64,000 nt of DNA from Marinomonas rhizomae (GTDB taxonomy: Bacteria; Pseudomonadota; Gammaproteobacteria; Pseudomonadales; Marinomonadaceae), in NCBI RefSeq assembly GCF_024397855.1, contig NZ_CP073343.1, positions 1,302,001-1,366,000 on the forward strand. Direction: 5' to 3'. The position numbers and the translations under genes are program-made. A model generated the notes under the pieces. It saw nothing but the letters and a program-made list of their open reading frames with translations. It was not told where the DNA came from and did no database searches. Shown one piece after another: positions 53,614-62,858 of the stretch (within the stretch, counting starts at the first letter, position 1; each line of letters opens with the position of its first letter).

Positions 53614-53614
53614 A

Positions 53615-56600
53615 CTATTCTTTGTTTTCGCTAATCGGCTCTAACACTTCTACAGTCTTATTTTTTAATCGATCAATGAGCAGATGAATATCTTCTTTGA
53701 TCATCAATAAAACAGGGATCAAAATTAGTGTAATAACGGTGGCGAACATAATGCCGTAACCAAGTGAAACCGCTGCTGGAATCAATGCTTGAGCTTGCCT
53801 TGAGGTTTCCCACAAAATTGGAATGAGTCCCGCAAAAGTGGTGAAAGACGTTAGCAAAACCGCGCGTAAACGGCTTTGGCAAGCTTGGCGAATAGCTTGT
53901 TTTACATGCACTGTGTCTTTGCGAATGTCGTTGAATCGTGAAACCAGCAACAAACTGTCGTTTACCACCACGCCACTCAGAGCCAAGATGCCATTGAGCG
54001 AGAAAATGCTTAAGGCGAGATCATTTATCCAGTGGCCTAAAAGAGCACCAATGATGCCAAATGGAATCGCCATCATGATAATGATTGGCTGGCTGTAAGA
54101 TTTTAACGGAATGGCTAGCAAGGCATAAATGATCAGTAGTGCCAGCATAAACATTTTAGCCAAAGACGATTCTGTTTCTTCTTGTTCTTGAGCCTCGCCT
54201 GAAAAATTAAAATTCACACTGGAAAATTGCTTTTGCAAATTAGGCATGATGGCGCTTTGCAGATAGTCGACCACTTCTGTAGAGGACATGACGTCTTTGT
54301 CTACTTCGGCTGAAAGATAATAAGAGCGCTTACCATCAATACGGATAATGTCGGTCTGAACTTCTGTTTTCGTTAAGCGTGCCACGGTCGAAAGTGGAAT
54401 TCTTGAACCATTTTCGAGAGCGATTTTGGTGTCCATCACCGCCGCGGGAGATTCTTGTTGATCTTTAGGGAAGCCTAAACGAACTTCAATCTCGTCGTTA
54501 TCTCGTTGGTATTTTTGCACCACGGTGCCATCGAAATTTTGTGCCACTTGGCTGGCGAGATCCTTGGTGTCGAGCCCCAATAAACGCCCTTGTTCTGTTA
54601 GATCAAGCGCTAAACGGGCTTCAGGAGGAGTATCAAACTTTTCCACACCGGTTACGGCTGGTACAGCGTTTAATTTTTCAATCAAGGTTTCTATTGCGCC
54701 GTCTAGTGCACTGGAATTACTACTGGTTAGCTCTACATACAGAGCATCTACCGTGTCTTGACCATAGCGAATACGTAAGCTTTTTACGCCTTCGACTTGT
54801 GCTGAAATGTCCTGCCATTTACTGGTGAATTGTCTTGAATTGTAATAAGGCGAACCACTGACCAGTTCGACGCGAAAGTTACCGGCTTGATCGCCATTTG
54901 ACGCTGTTTGTATATGTTTGATACCTGTTGCTTGCGGTGATGTATCAGCGGGGATTTTGCCTTTTTTCTTCGCTTCTTGAATGAGTTCTTTATCGGCTTG
55001 ATAGGCTTTTTGTTCGATAATCAAGAGCGCCTTTTGCGTTTCTCCGTAGCTGCTATCACTCTGCATAGTTAAAGTGGTACGTACTGAATCTCCCGGAATA
55101 CGAGGGAAGAAACTCATGCGAATGTCGCCCGTAAATGGCATCGACATAACCAAAGCAAATAAGGTAACGAAAGCAACACACATTGCGTAGCGTTGCTGTA
55201 ATGCAAAGTCTATGGCTGGTCGGTAGAGTTTGTCGCTGAAAAACTGTAAGCCTTTATCCGCGCCACCTTGAATGATTGCCCAAAAAGAAGACAAGATATT
55301 ATTTGGCTTGGATTTTCGAGTATTTAGGTGAGACAAGTGCGCCGGTAAAATGATTTTCGACTCGATCACAGAGAGTACCAAGCAGATGGCTACAACGATG
55401 GCGAATTGGGAATAAATCTGTCCGAGTCGTCCATCGATATTGGACAAAGCCCAGAATGCCGCCACAGTAGTAAACACACCAAATAACGTTGGCACAGCCA
55501 CTTCCATGGTGCCTTTAATGGTATTGCCTAATGTGTCTCCATCTCTGGCTCGGGTGGCATAAATACTTTCTCCAACCACCACAGCGTCATCGACCACAAT
55601 TCCTAACGCAAGGATAAAGCCGAAAGTAGTGATCATGTTCAAAGTGAGGTCAATGCTGCTGGTTCCCATGGCAAAAATAGTGCCGAAAAAAATGAAAGGC
55701 AAGCCCATGGCGACCCAGAATGCCACAGTGATATTGAGGAAAATCGCCAGTAATACAAATACCAATAACACGCCAGTCAGGGCATTTTTGATCATCAAGT
55801 CTAAACGTTGGTTGATAGATTCACTGCGATCATTCCAAGTAGTGAGTTGCACTTGAGACGGCAAACGGTCGCTTTGTTTCCATTTATCCACCACTTTTTT
55901 GGTGGCTTCCACTGTATTGATGATGTCGTCGTTACCCGTGGTATTGACACGAATCGACAGGCTGTCTTTTTGATTAAAACGCGACAACACAAACTCATCA
56001 TCGTCAAAAGTGTCTCTAATGGCCGCGATATCACCCAGTTTGATATTACCGCCCGTGGCGTTGGTCTTGATGATGATATTGCTAAATTGCTGTTTGAAAT
56101 AGGCTTGTTCTGCGGCGCTGATTTTCAAGTAAACATCTTTGTTACTTAACGCTGCGACTCGCGATGTTGCTGATTCGGCCGTTATCGCAGCGCTTAGATT
56201 CGACAAGGTCAAGCCGTAAGCTTCGAGTTTGTTTTTGTCGACGTCAATTAACATGATGGGATTTAACGTGCCAGAAATACCCACAGAGTTAATTTGCTCA
56301 TCGGAAAGCAAGTCGGTTTTTAGCTCATCTGCCAGCTTTTGTAGGGTGCGTCTGTCTGCATCACCATAAAGTTGAATAATAATAGCCAGCTCGGAACGTG
56401 TGTCCTTGGTGATTACGGCTCGGTCTGCCTCACTCGGAAAGGAATTGATCTCGCCGACTTTGTCTTTGATGTCCGAAAACACATTGTCAAGATCGTAACC
56501 GTCTTTGACTTCAATGCTGACTTTTGCACCGCTCGCTGAAGACGTCGACATGATGTTCTTGATGCCTTCTACGCCTTGCAGTTTTTGTTCGATGGGAATG

Positions 56601-56812
56601 GCAATGCCTTCTTCGCTTTCTTTGGCCGAACCACTGTCGTAGCTGACATTAATGTCTATGCCGTTGGGAGGAAGTGTCGGAAAGCTTTTTTTATTTAGTG
56701 ATCCCATGTTGATAACACCGAGGGAAATAACAAGCAGCATTAATAGGTTGGCGGCTACAGGGTTGCCTGCAAACCACGGAATAATACCTTTTGGTTGATC
56801 TGGTGGATTCAT
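53615..56812 (-). CDS. RND-family efflux pump inner-membrane subunit
   Basis: A 1065-residue proton-driven transporter with 12 membrane segments and two large periplasmic loops. The proton-relay motif GIVVDDAVVVGE (adjacent Asp) lies near residue 405 and the repeat GVVVNDSLLLVSRF near 960. The start ATG overlaps the stop of the adaptor gene (TAATG). It forms an operon with the adaptor and the outer-membrane channel. Substrates are not predictable; it is closer to general or metabolite RND pumps than to AcrB. Confidence 0.93.
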   Translation of the reverse strand: MNPPDQPKGIIPWFAGNPVAANLLMLLVISLGVINMGSLNKKSFPTLPPNGIDINVSYDSGSAKESEEGIAIPIEQKLQGVEGIKNIMSTSSASGAKVSIEVKDGYDLDNVFSDIKDKVGEINSFPSEADRAVITKDTRSELAIIIQLYGDADRRTLQKLADELKTDLLSDEQINSVGISGTLNPIMLIDVDKNKLEAYGLTLSNLSAAITAESATSRVAALSNKDVYLKISAAEQAYFKQQFSNIIIKTNATGGNIKLGDIAAIRDTFDDDEFVLSRFNQKDSLSIRVNTTGNDDIINTVEATKKVVDKWKQSDRLPSQVQLTTWNDRSESINQRLDLMIKNALTGVLLVFVLLAIFLNITVAFWVAMGLPFIFFGTIFAMGTSSIDLTLNMITTFGFILALGIVVDDAVVVGESIYATRARDGDTLGNTIKGTMEVAVPTLFGVFTTVAAFWALSNIDGRLGQIYSQFAIVVAICLVLSVIESKIILPAHLSHLNTRKSKPNNILSSFWAIIQGGADKGLQFFSDKLYRPAIDFALQQRYAMCVAFVTLFALVMSMPFTGDIRMSFFPRIPGDSVRTTLTMQSDSSYGETQKALLIIEQKAYQADKELIQEAKKKGKIPADTSPQATGIKHIQTASNGDQAGNFRVELVSGSPYYNSRQFTSKWQDISAQVEGVKSLRIRYGQDTVDALYVELTSSNSSALDGAIETLIEKLNAVPAVTGVEKFDTPPEARLALDLTEQGRLLGLDTKDLASQVAQNFDGTVVQKYQRDNDEIEVRLGFPKDQQESPAAVMDTKIALENGSRIPLSTVARLTKTEVQTDIIRIDGKRSYYLSAEVDKDVMSSTEVVDYLQSAIMPNLQKQFSSVNFNFSGEAQEQEETESSLAKMFMLALLIIYALLAIPLKSYSQPIIIMMAIPFGIIGALLGHWINDLALSIFSLNGILALSGVVVNDSLLLVSRFNDIRKDTVHVKQAIRQACQSRLRAVLLTSFTTFAGLIPILWETSRQAQALIPAAVSLGYGIMFATVITLILIPVLLMIKEDIHLLIDRLKNKTVEVLEPISENKE

Positions 56813-57978
56813 TATTGAGACTGCTCTGACGGATTAACAAGAGTGTTTTTTAAATAGCTACTAAATGGCTTTTTAATGACTTGATAGGCTCGGTTTCTAA
56901 GAGTTTCAGGCACCAAAATGTAGATGGATTGGGAATCAACGAAAAACGGCGTGGTATCAAAAGCATCAAGGCGTTTTTCGTCATTCACGTACCAAATTTC
57001 ACTTTTCTGACTTAAGGCTGTGCTTGGCAGTTTCCATAAATTATCAATGGCTTTGCCTTCTAATTGTGTGGTGACAAATGATCCGGGGAAGAGCGGTGGT
57101 GTTTGATCCAGTGGTGAATCAACACCGACAATTAAACTGCGCATTCTGGTGGTGGTATCAATGTGTTGATCTATACCGATGACGCGGCCTTGCCATTGGT
57201 CATTGGAATCTATGCTATGGATAATCACGGAGGTGCGACGGTTAAGTAGCGTTTTCATGTCAGGCAACTTTTGCCAATCGGTACTGGCAAGATTAATGGT
57301 GATTTCGGCTCGGTCTGTGCTGTATAAAGTAGCCACTTCGCCGCCTGAGCTTAAGTAAGAGCCGGGTGAAATACTGCGACTGATTACTAGTGCATCAAAT
57401 GGGGCGACGATTTCAGTATGTTTTAGATTGTCTTGGGCTTCCAATAATGCGGCTTTTGCTGAGTCTACTTCCGCTTTCGCGCTGGCCAGTTGAGGAACTC
57501 GTAATACCAGATCAGAATCTGGATCGCCTTTAAACCCTGCGGCTTTCCATTCAGCTCGGGCTTGATCGCCTTGGCGCATTTCTTCTTTTAGTGCTAGCTC
57601 AGCACTGGCTAAGTTTTTCCTGGCATTGGCGACCGCGCTGTTGAGCTCTTTGTTGTTTAAACTGACGAGTCGGTCGCCTTTTTTTACACGTTGTCCTGCT
57701 TCTAATTGATCTGATACTTTGATCACTTCGCCACTGACTTTGCTGTTCAGAGTTAATTTGTATCTTGGGTTGGCAATGCCAGAAGCCTGGATAGTGGCTT
57801 TATGGCTGGAGGCGATAACCGAAATAACGCTCACGTCTAGAGCTTCTTCTTTCTTCTCAGGCAGCGGTCGACCAATGTCATACGCTTTTTTGTTTAGGGC
57901 GTTGTCTATATAAAAATAAGCAGCGACTGCGACAAGCAAAGAGAGGATAAGTAGTATCCATTGTGAAGAGGTTTTCAT
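56812..57978 (-). CDS. RND efflux periplasmic adaptor (membrane fusion protein)
   Basis: A 388-residue protein with an N-terminal membrane anchor (residues 7-25). It has the lipoyl-like half-motif SGEVIKVSDQLEAGQRVKKGDRLVSL near 88-113, a helical hairpin (residues 115-185) and the returning half KHTEIVAPFDALVISRSI. It joins the inner pump to the outer channel. Its ATG overlaps the stop of the channel gene (ATGA). Confidence 0.93.
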   Translation of the reverse strand: MKTSSQWILLILSLLVAVAAYFYIDNALNKKAYDIGRPLPEKKEEALDVSVISVIASSHKATIQASGIANPRYKLTLNSKVSGEVIKVSDQLEAGQRVKKGDRLVSLNNKELNSAVANARKNLASAELALKEEMRQGDQARAEWKAAGFKGDPDSDLVLRVPQLASAKAEVDSAKAALLEAQDNLKHTEIVAPFDALVISRSISPGSYLSSGGEVATLYSTDRAEITINLASTDWQKLPDMKTLLNRRTSVIIHSIDSNDQWQGRVIGIDQHIDTTTRMRSLIVGVDSPLDQTPPLFPGSFVTTQLEGKAIDNLWKLPSTALSQKSEIWYVNDEKRLDAFDTTPFFVDSQSIYILVPETLRNRAYQVIKKPFSSYLKNTLVNPSEQSQ

Positions 57979-59354
57979 TGTTGCTGGACTCCAAGGCCTA
58001 ACGCCACGCCTAAAGTGATTCGATTCGATAAGTGATTGTAAATTAGCCCATCAAGTTGGGCTTCTAGGTCAAAAGTGGTTTTTTGTGCGGCAATTAAATC
58101 ACTGAGTTGCACCAGTCCGCTGCGATATTTTTTTTCATACTGGGCAAGGTTACTGCGAGAGCTGGCAAGCGCTTCTCTGATATGGCTGACTTGTTGCTGT
58201 AAGACTTTTTCTTGTCCTATGGCGTTTTCCACTTCATTGACCGCGGTTAGTAAAGTATTGCGATAAGCTTGATAAGCTTTGGCTGTATTCAGCTTAGCAA
58301 CTTCTCTGGCGGCCTTGAGTTTACCGCCTTGGTAAAGCGGCTGAGTTAACTGTGCCACTAATGACCAAACTGGCGAAGTAAATAATGCCATGCGAGGTGA
58401 GTCTGCTGATTGGCTTAAAGCCGCGCTCAAGCTGATTGATGGCAGCATGTTTTTATAAGCCACTGTGGTATTTAGGTCCGCAGCTTCAATATTTAGATAA
58501 GCTGATTTTAAATCAGGTCTGCGTTGTAGGCTTTGGTTTGGCAATTCGTCAAGGGTTAGGCTGACTTTCGGGTAATCTGTGTTAGGTGATAGGTTTAATG
58601 GTTCTGCGGTGCCGAGTAGGAGCTGCAACTCACGTTTGTTGACTTCGAAGTCTTCTTTGAATTGCGCAAGATTGGCTCTTGATTGCGAGGTAGAAGTTCG
58701 TGCTTCATCCATTTTTTCAAGGTTGTCTAGCCCGTTTTTAAAACGTTTTATGATGCGTTTTTCATTGGCTTCTAGTAGCGCAAGCCTTTGTTGCTCGATA
58801 TTAATGGCGTGTTGCTTGGCGGTTAATGATAACCAGGCTTTCATCACGTTTGCCACTAGAGTGTCTCGGCTAGCTTGATAAAGTGCTTCGTCGCTGGCTA
58901 AGGTTTTGCTGGCGGCTTGTTCTGTATTGGCTAGTGTCCCCCAAACATCCAATTGCCAACTAACACTGATATCGGCACTGTAATTTGTATCTGATTCTTT
59001 GGCTTTTTTCGAAGAGACGCTGGCATCCACTGTGGGAAGTTGGTTACCTTGGGTGCTTTTTAGTTCCCATAAGCTAGATTGTAGAGTGAGTAGGGTACTT
59101 TGTAAGTTTGGGTTCGCTGTAAGGGCTTGTTGGATTAATTCATCTAATACTGGATCTTGAATCAGATCGGTTAAATGGCTGGCAGGCGCTACAGTGTCTA
59201 ACGTATCCCATTGCGATACTTTTTCACTACTGACTTTATTTAGTTCTTGTTTTGCAAGATTGGCAAAATTTTTGCGGCTTTCTGTCGCGCTACATGCAGC
59301 GAGGCTCAGGCAAAGAAAGAAGAGCCCTAAGTATCGTAAAGGCCTGTTTTGCAT
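57975..59354 (-). CDS. RND efflux outer-membrane channel (NodT/OprM type) lipoprotein
   Basis: A 459-residue protein with a lipobox (LCLSLAACSAT, lipidated Cys 21) and two repeated helical halves typical of TolC-like channels: LIQQALTANPNLQSTLLTLQSS near 88, then SLQRRPDLKSAYLNIEAADLN near 285. It is the first gene of the tripartite efflux operon. No regulator gene is adjacent. Confidence 0.93.
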   Translation of the reverse strand: MQNRPLRYLGLFFLCLSLAACSATESRKNFANLAKQELNKVSSEKVSQWDTLDTVAPASHLTDLIQDPVLDELIQQALTANPNLQSTLLTLQSSLWELKSTQGNQLPTVDASVSSKKAKESDTNYSADISVSWQLDVWGTLANTEQAASKTLASDEALYQASRDTLVANVMKAWLSLTAKQHAINIEQQRLALLEANEKRIIKRFKNGLDNLEKMDEARTSTSQSRANLAQFKEDFEVNKRELQLLLGTAEPLNLSPNTDYPKVSLTLDELPNQSLQRRPDLKSAYLNIEAADLNTTVAYKNMLPSISLSAALSQSADSPRMALFTSPVWSLVAQLTQPLYQGGKLKAAREVAKLNTAKAYQAYRNTLLTAVNEVENAIGQEKVLQQQVSHIREALASSRSNLAQYEKKYRSGLVQLSDLIAAQKTTFDLEAQLDGLIYNHLSNRITLGVALGLGVQQQ

Positions 59355-59553
59355 TCATTTAATCCTAATGGGTGTCTATCTATTAAGGCCATCGTGGCCT
59401 TTAAAAAAATTTTGTAATATTGCCTTACAGTCAATACGGTATTTTTACCTAATTATCCCGTCATTGGTTAGTGCTTTTAACCTTCTTTTCGTTTATTTAC
59501 ATTCCTCATCCGGCTATTCAGCTTGCCATGAGGTTGATGGCGATAGACTTAGT

Positions 59554-60963
59554 TTAATCTTTGAATTGCTTCAGTATTTTTGCCAAGGTTTTGATTGCCC
59601 ATTCGCGTTTTTCCATACTTTGTTCACTGAAGTTGAGTCGAAAGCAGTTGCGATATTTGCCTGTGGCAGAGAATAGTGGACCAGGCGCAAAGCCTACGCC
59701 TTCTTCACGGCATCGTTCGACGAGCTTCATGCTGTCAATGCTAGGGTGTAGCTCTACCCATAAAATGAAACTGCCAGCAGGGTAGCTTACCCTTGTATCG
59801 CTAGGTAAGTAGGTTTTGATGACATGAAGTAGATGGTCGCGTTGTTGTTCGTAGTCTTGCCTCATTTTACGGATGTGTTTGGCATAGCCACCTAAGCGAA
59901 TAAATTTGGCGATGGCTAGCTGTGGAAAAACAGGGCACATGGAGCTACTGACGTACTTAATGTGAGTCACCTTATCACGATAGCGGCCGGGTGCAATCCA
60001 GCCAACTCGCATTCCCGGCGCAATGGTTTTAGAAAAAGATGAGCACAATAAAACTCGCCCATCAGTATCAAAAGATTTTATGCTTTTAGGGCGTGGAAAT
60101 TGATACGAAATATCCCCGTAGATATCGTCTTCTATGATGGCAATATCATAGCTTTGTGCGAGCCGATAAAGCTGTTCTTTTTTGTCCTCTGGCATGGTGT
60201 AGCCCATTGGGTTATTACAGGTTGGCGTAACAAAAATGGCTTTGATTGGCCATTGATCAAGCGCTAATTCTAGGGCTTCAAGACTGATACCCGTTTCAGG
60301 GTGAGTTGGAATCTCCATCGCTTTAAGGGTAGCCGCTTTGATCGCTTGCATGGAACCATAGAAACTTGGAGACTCGATGGCAATAATATCGCCAGGCTCT
60401 GTGACAGCTCGTAAGCAAACCGATAGTGCCTCTTGGCAACCTGAGGTGACGACTAAATCGTCAGGGTGTAGCTGACAACCTGATGCGACCGCTAGGCGAC
60501 AAAGTTGCGAGCGTAATTCTTCTGTCCCTCGGATATCGGCATAACCAAGGCCGAGTTCAGGTTTTTGTTTGGAGAGATCAGACAAGGTTTTGAGTAAGGG
60601 TTTTAAGGTGGTTGCTTTCATATCCGGCATGGCATGTTGCAACTGCACACCTTTATTGCCACTGCGATTCATTAACATGTTGAGCACTTCTTCCCATTGG
60701 GAAACTTCTAGTGGACGCTGCGGTGGCCTTGAAATGCTTGGCAGATTGTCTTTTTTTCGTGAGCAAACAAAGTAGCCAGATTTCGGTCGAGCTTCTACCA
60801 GTAACTCTTGTTCAAGCTGTCGATACGCTTCTTGTACGGTGGAGATACTGACACCATGTTCTTGGGATAGTTGACGTACTGATGGCAGTTTATCGCCAGA
60901 CTTATAGAAGTCATGCTGTATGTGCTCTCGTAAGCGATTGGCAAGCTGTTGATAAAGTGTCAT
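59554..60963 (-). CDS. MocR-type regulator (GntR HTH + aminotransferase-like domain)
   Basis: A 469-residue protein with a GntR helix-turn-helix (residues 8-68, SGDKLPSVRQLSQEHGVSISTVQEAYRQLEQE). A fold-type I aminotransferase domain follows, with VTSGCQEALSVCLRAV near 165, VTPTCNNPMGYTMP near 245 and the PLP Lys in CSSFSKTIAPGMRVGW near 313. Such proteins bind PLP and a ligand rather than catalyse. It is divergent from the DUF1127-LysE genes, with clear repeat sites between. It probably controls that exporter. Confidence 0.93.
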   Translation of the reverse strand: MTLYQQLANRLREHIQHDFYKSGDKLPSVRQLSQEHGVSISTVQEAYRQLEQELLVEARPKSGYFVCSRKKDNLPSISRPPQRPLEVSQWEEVLNMLMNRSGNKGVQLQHAMPDMKATTLKPLLKTLSDLSKQKPELGLGYADIRGTEELRSQLCRLAVASGCQLHPDDLVVTSGCQEALSVCLRAVTEPGDIIAIESPSFYGSMQAIKAATLKAMEIPTHPETGISLEALELALDQWPIKAIFVTPTCNNPMGYTMPEDKKEQLYRLAQSYDIAIIEDDIYGDISYQFPRPKSIKSFDTDGRVLLCSSFSKTIAPGMRVGWIAPGRYRDKVTHIKYVSSSMCPVFPQLAIAKFIRLGGYAKHIRKMRQDYEQQRDHLLHVIKTYLPSDTRVSYPAGSFILWVELHPSIDSMKLVERCREEGVGFAPGPLFSATGKYRNCFRLNFSEQSMEKREWAIKTLAKILKQFKD

Positions 60964-61029
60964 AGCATCCTTCCTTAAAAACGTTGGTGATATCTGTATC
61001 GATTATAAGGTGTAGACGTGTCACTTATG

Positions 61030-61090
61030 ACCATACAGATTGGGAGTTATTGAACCATACAGTGGAACGAAATGACGAACTGTATGTTTC
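61030..61090. promoter_or_regulatory. MocR-type operator
   Basis: ACCATACAG occurs twice as a direct repeat (61030-61038 and 61054-61062), 24 bp apart. An inverted CTGTATG half-site lies at 61080-61086. Two direct and one inverted site are the usual pattern for MocR/PdxR regulators. It lies between the regulator and the DUF1127-LysE genes. Confidence 0.65.
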
Positions 61091-61199
61091 AATATGTGAT
61101 TTATTGGATCTGTATTGTATTTCTTCCTTCTTTTAAAGTAGTTACTCATACACATAGCACTATGAAATTCTGATTTGTGCGACTTAAAGGGAGAAGGAT

Positions 61200-61406
61200 A
61201 TGTTAGTTGTCGGCGTATTTGCTTGTATTCAAAAAAGTGTAGAGCGTTTCAAAACACGTAGAAAATTAGCGTCTATCACCGCTCAGCAGATAAGTGACAT
61301 AGGTATGACAGCAGAGATTAAAGAGATGGAATTAGCAAAGGCTGGCATCATGGGGTTTCTACGAGATGTGCTGTTTTATATTAAAAATAAAGGGCGGATA
61401 TCATGA
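61200..61406 (+). CDS. DUF1127-domain small protein
   Basis: A 68-residue protein. RRKLASITAQQISDIGMTAEIKEMELAK near residues 20-47 is the DUF1127 core (YjiS-like), and the flanks are hydrophobic-basic. DUF1127 proteins of alphaproteobacteria affect RNA turnover and phosphate or stress responses; no role is known here. Its stop overlaps the start of the LysE gene (ATGA at 61403), so the two are coupled. Confidence 0.8.
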   Translation: MLVVGVFACIQKSVERFKTRRKLASITAQQISDIGMTAEIKEMELAKAGIMGFLRDVLFYIKNKGRIS

Positions 61407-62011
61407 TAGATGTGTCATTTTTTTTAGCGCTTGCCCTGTTTGCTTTTGTGACTTCCGTGACACCAGGTCCTAATAATATTATGTTGTTGGCTTCTGGTGC
61501 CCAGTTTGGTTTTCGTCGAACGTTACCGCACATGCTGGGGATTGTTCTGGGAGTTGCCAGTTTGCTGTTTTCAACATTGCTTGGCCTTGGTGCATTATTT
61601 ACCTTGTATCCGCCTTTGTACAATGTATTAAAATGGGTCGGCTGTGCTTACTTGCTTTGGTTAGCATGGAAAATTGGTAGTGCGCCAGTGGGTAACTTGG
61701 ACGCTAAAAAATCATCTTCTGCCCCAATGAATTGGTGGCAAGCTTTGCTTTTTCAATACGTTAATCCGAAGGCGTGGATGATGGCGATTGGCTGTGTTAG
61801 CTCTTTTGCTATTGCGGGTGATTTGTATGTCCAGTCTGGTGTTTGGATGATTGTTTTGTTTGCAGCGATGGGGTTTCCGGCCATTTCTATTTGGGCATGG
61901 GCTGGTGTGAGTATTCGCCGTTGGTTAACCGATCAAAAGCGTCAGCGAATATTTAACTATTGTATGGGAATTGCCACGGCCTCGACGTTATTGCTTATTA
62001 TTGGCAATTGA
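61403..62011 (+). CDS. LysE/RhtB-family amino-acid exporter
   Basis: A 202-residue protein with six membrane segments. The N-terminal VTSVTPGPNNIMLLASGAQFGFRRTLPHMLGI near residues 15-46 is the family signature, and FQYVNPKAWMMAIG near 113 is the second. It exports amino acids or related compounds. It is coupled to the DUF1127 gene and probably controlled by the divergent MocR protein. Confidence 0.9.
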   Translation: MIDVSFFLALALFAFVTSVTPGPNNIMLLASGAQFGFRRTLPHMLGIVLGVASLLFSTLLGLGALFTLYPPLYNVLKWVGCAYLLWLAWKIGSAPVGNLDAKKSSSAPMNWWQALLFQYVNPKAWMMAIGCVSSFAIAGDLYVQSGVWMIVLFAAMGFPAISIWAWAGVSIRRWLTDQKRQRIFNYCMGIATASTLLLIIGN

Positions 62012-62033
62012 GCGCTCATGAGAGGAATATAAA

Positions 62034-62348
62034 GTGACAGATAAACGGGAAGAGCAAGGTGTTTCTAAAAATCTGGAGTGGAGTCTTTATATGATAAAGA
62101 CTCGCTTAAATACCCTTTATACTGGCATTAGTACCGATGTAGATAGACGTTTCAAAGAACATTCTGGTGCCAACAAGCGAGGCGCTCGTTATCTGAAAGG
62201 CAAAGGGCCACTTGAATTAGTGTGGCAACAAGCTGTCGGTTCAAAGAGTGACGCATTAGTACTGGAGCATAAAGTGAAAAAATTAAATCGGCGTCAAAAA
62301 CTAAGTCTAATAGAAGGCGGGTTAGATCTTACGTCACTTAGCCATTGA
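62034..62348 (+). CDS. GIY-YIG nuclease-domain protein (YhbQ-like)
   Basis: A 104-residue protein. WSLYMIKTRLNTLYTGISTDVDRRFKEH near residues 16-43 holds the GIY-YIG motif variant (LYMI...LYTGI) with the catalytic Arg (R38/39), and LVLEHKVKKLNRRQK near 80-94 the metal-binding Glu. Small UPF0213 nucleases of this sort act on DNA in vitro. The start is a GTG at 62034 with GAGG upstream. A stable cell role is unknown. Confidence 0.87.
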   Translation: MTDKREEQGVSKNLEWSLYMIKTRLNTLYTGISTDVDRRFKEHSGANKRGARYLKGKGPLELVWQQAVGSKSDALVLEHKVKKLNRRQKLSLIEGGLDLTSLSH

Positions 62349-62456
62349 GTGCGAAAAAAGCGAGTCTATCAGGCACAATATAAGCTTGTCTTTCCGGTCG
62401 ATCATTCGTAGCATGTCGTATATTCTGTGACGGCTTGCACTAGGAGGCAAGGAGCT

Positions 62457-62858
62457 ATGATAAGTCATTTTGATCACATCGTTTTGACGGTAGCAAATAT
62501 AGACAAGGCCGTGTCTTTTTACGAAACCGTGCTAAAAATGGAGCCTGTTACTTTTGCTAACGGACGCAAAGCAATGCGCTTTGGCGAGCAAAAGATCAAT
62601 CTTCAATTGCTGGGTCAAGAGCTTCGTAATCATGCTATGGAAGGGGCTGGCGATTTATGCCTGATTACCGACTGGAACATGGATGAAGTGATTGATCACT
62701 TGAAAGGTTGCAAGGTGACTATCCTAGAAGGCCCTGTTACCAAATCTGGAGCACTGGGGCCTATCCAATCTGTCTATTTCAATGATCCTGATAATAATCT
62801 CATTGAAGTCAGTGTCTACGAAGAGCCGCTTTCTAACGACGAGCAAGAAGCTGAGTAA
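62457..62858 (+). CDS. VOC-family protein (glyoxalase-like)
   Basis: A 133-residue VOC protein. The N-terminal [24 protein letters not shown] (residues 3-26) with His 6 and the C-terminal [18 protein letters not shown] with the Glu ligand mark the two metal sites. It resembles the STM3117-like VOC proteins. AGGAGG lies 9 nt before the ATG at 62457. The frame could extend to 62427 but that start lacks a site. Its 3' end overlaps the convergent helicase gene by 26 bp. Confidence 0.85.
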   Translation: MISHFDHIVLTVANIDKAVSFYETVLKMEPVTFANGRKAMRFGEQKINLQLLGQELRNHAMEGAGDLCLITDWNMDEVIDHLKGCKVTILEGPVTKSGALGPIQSVYFNDPDNNLIEVSVYEEPLSNDEQEAE

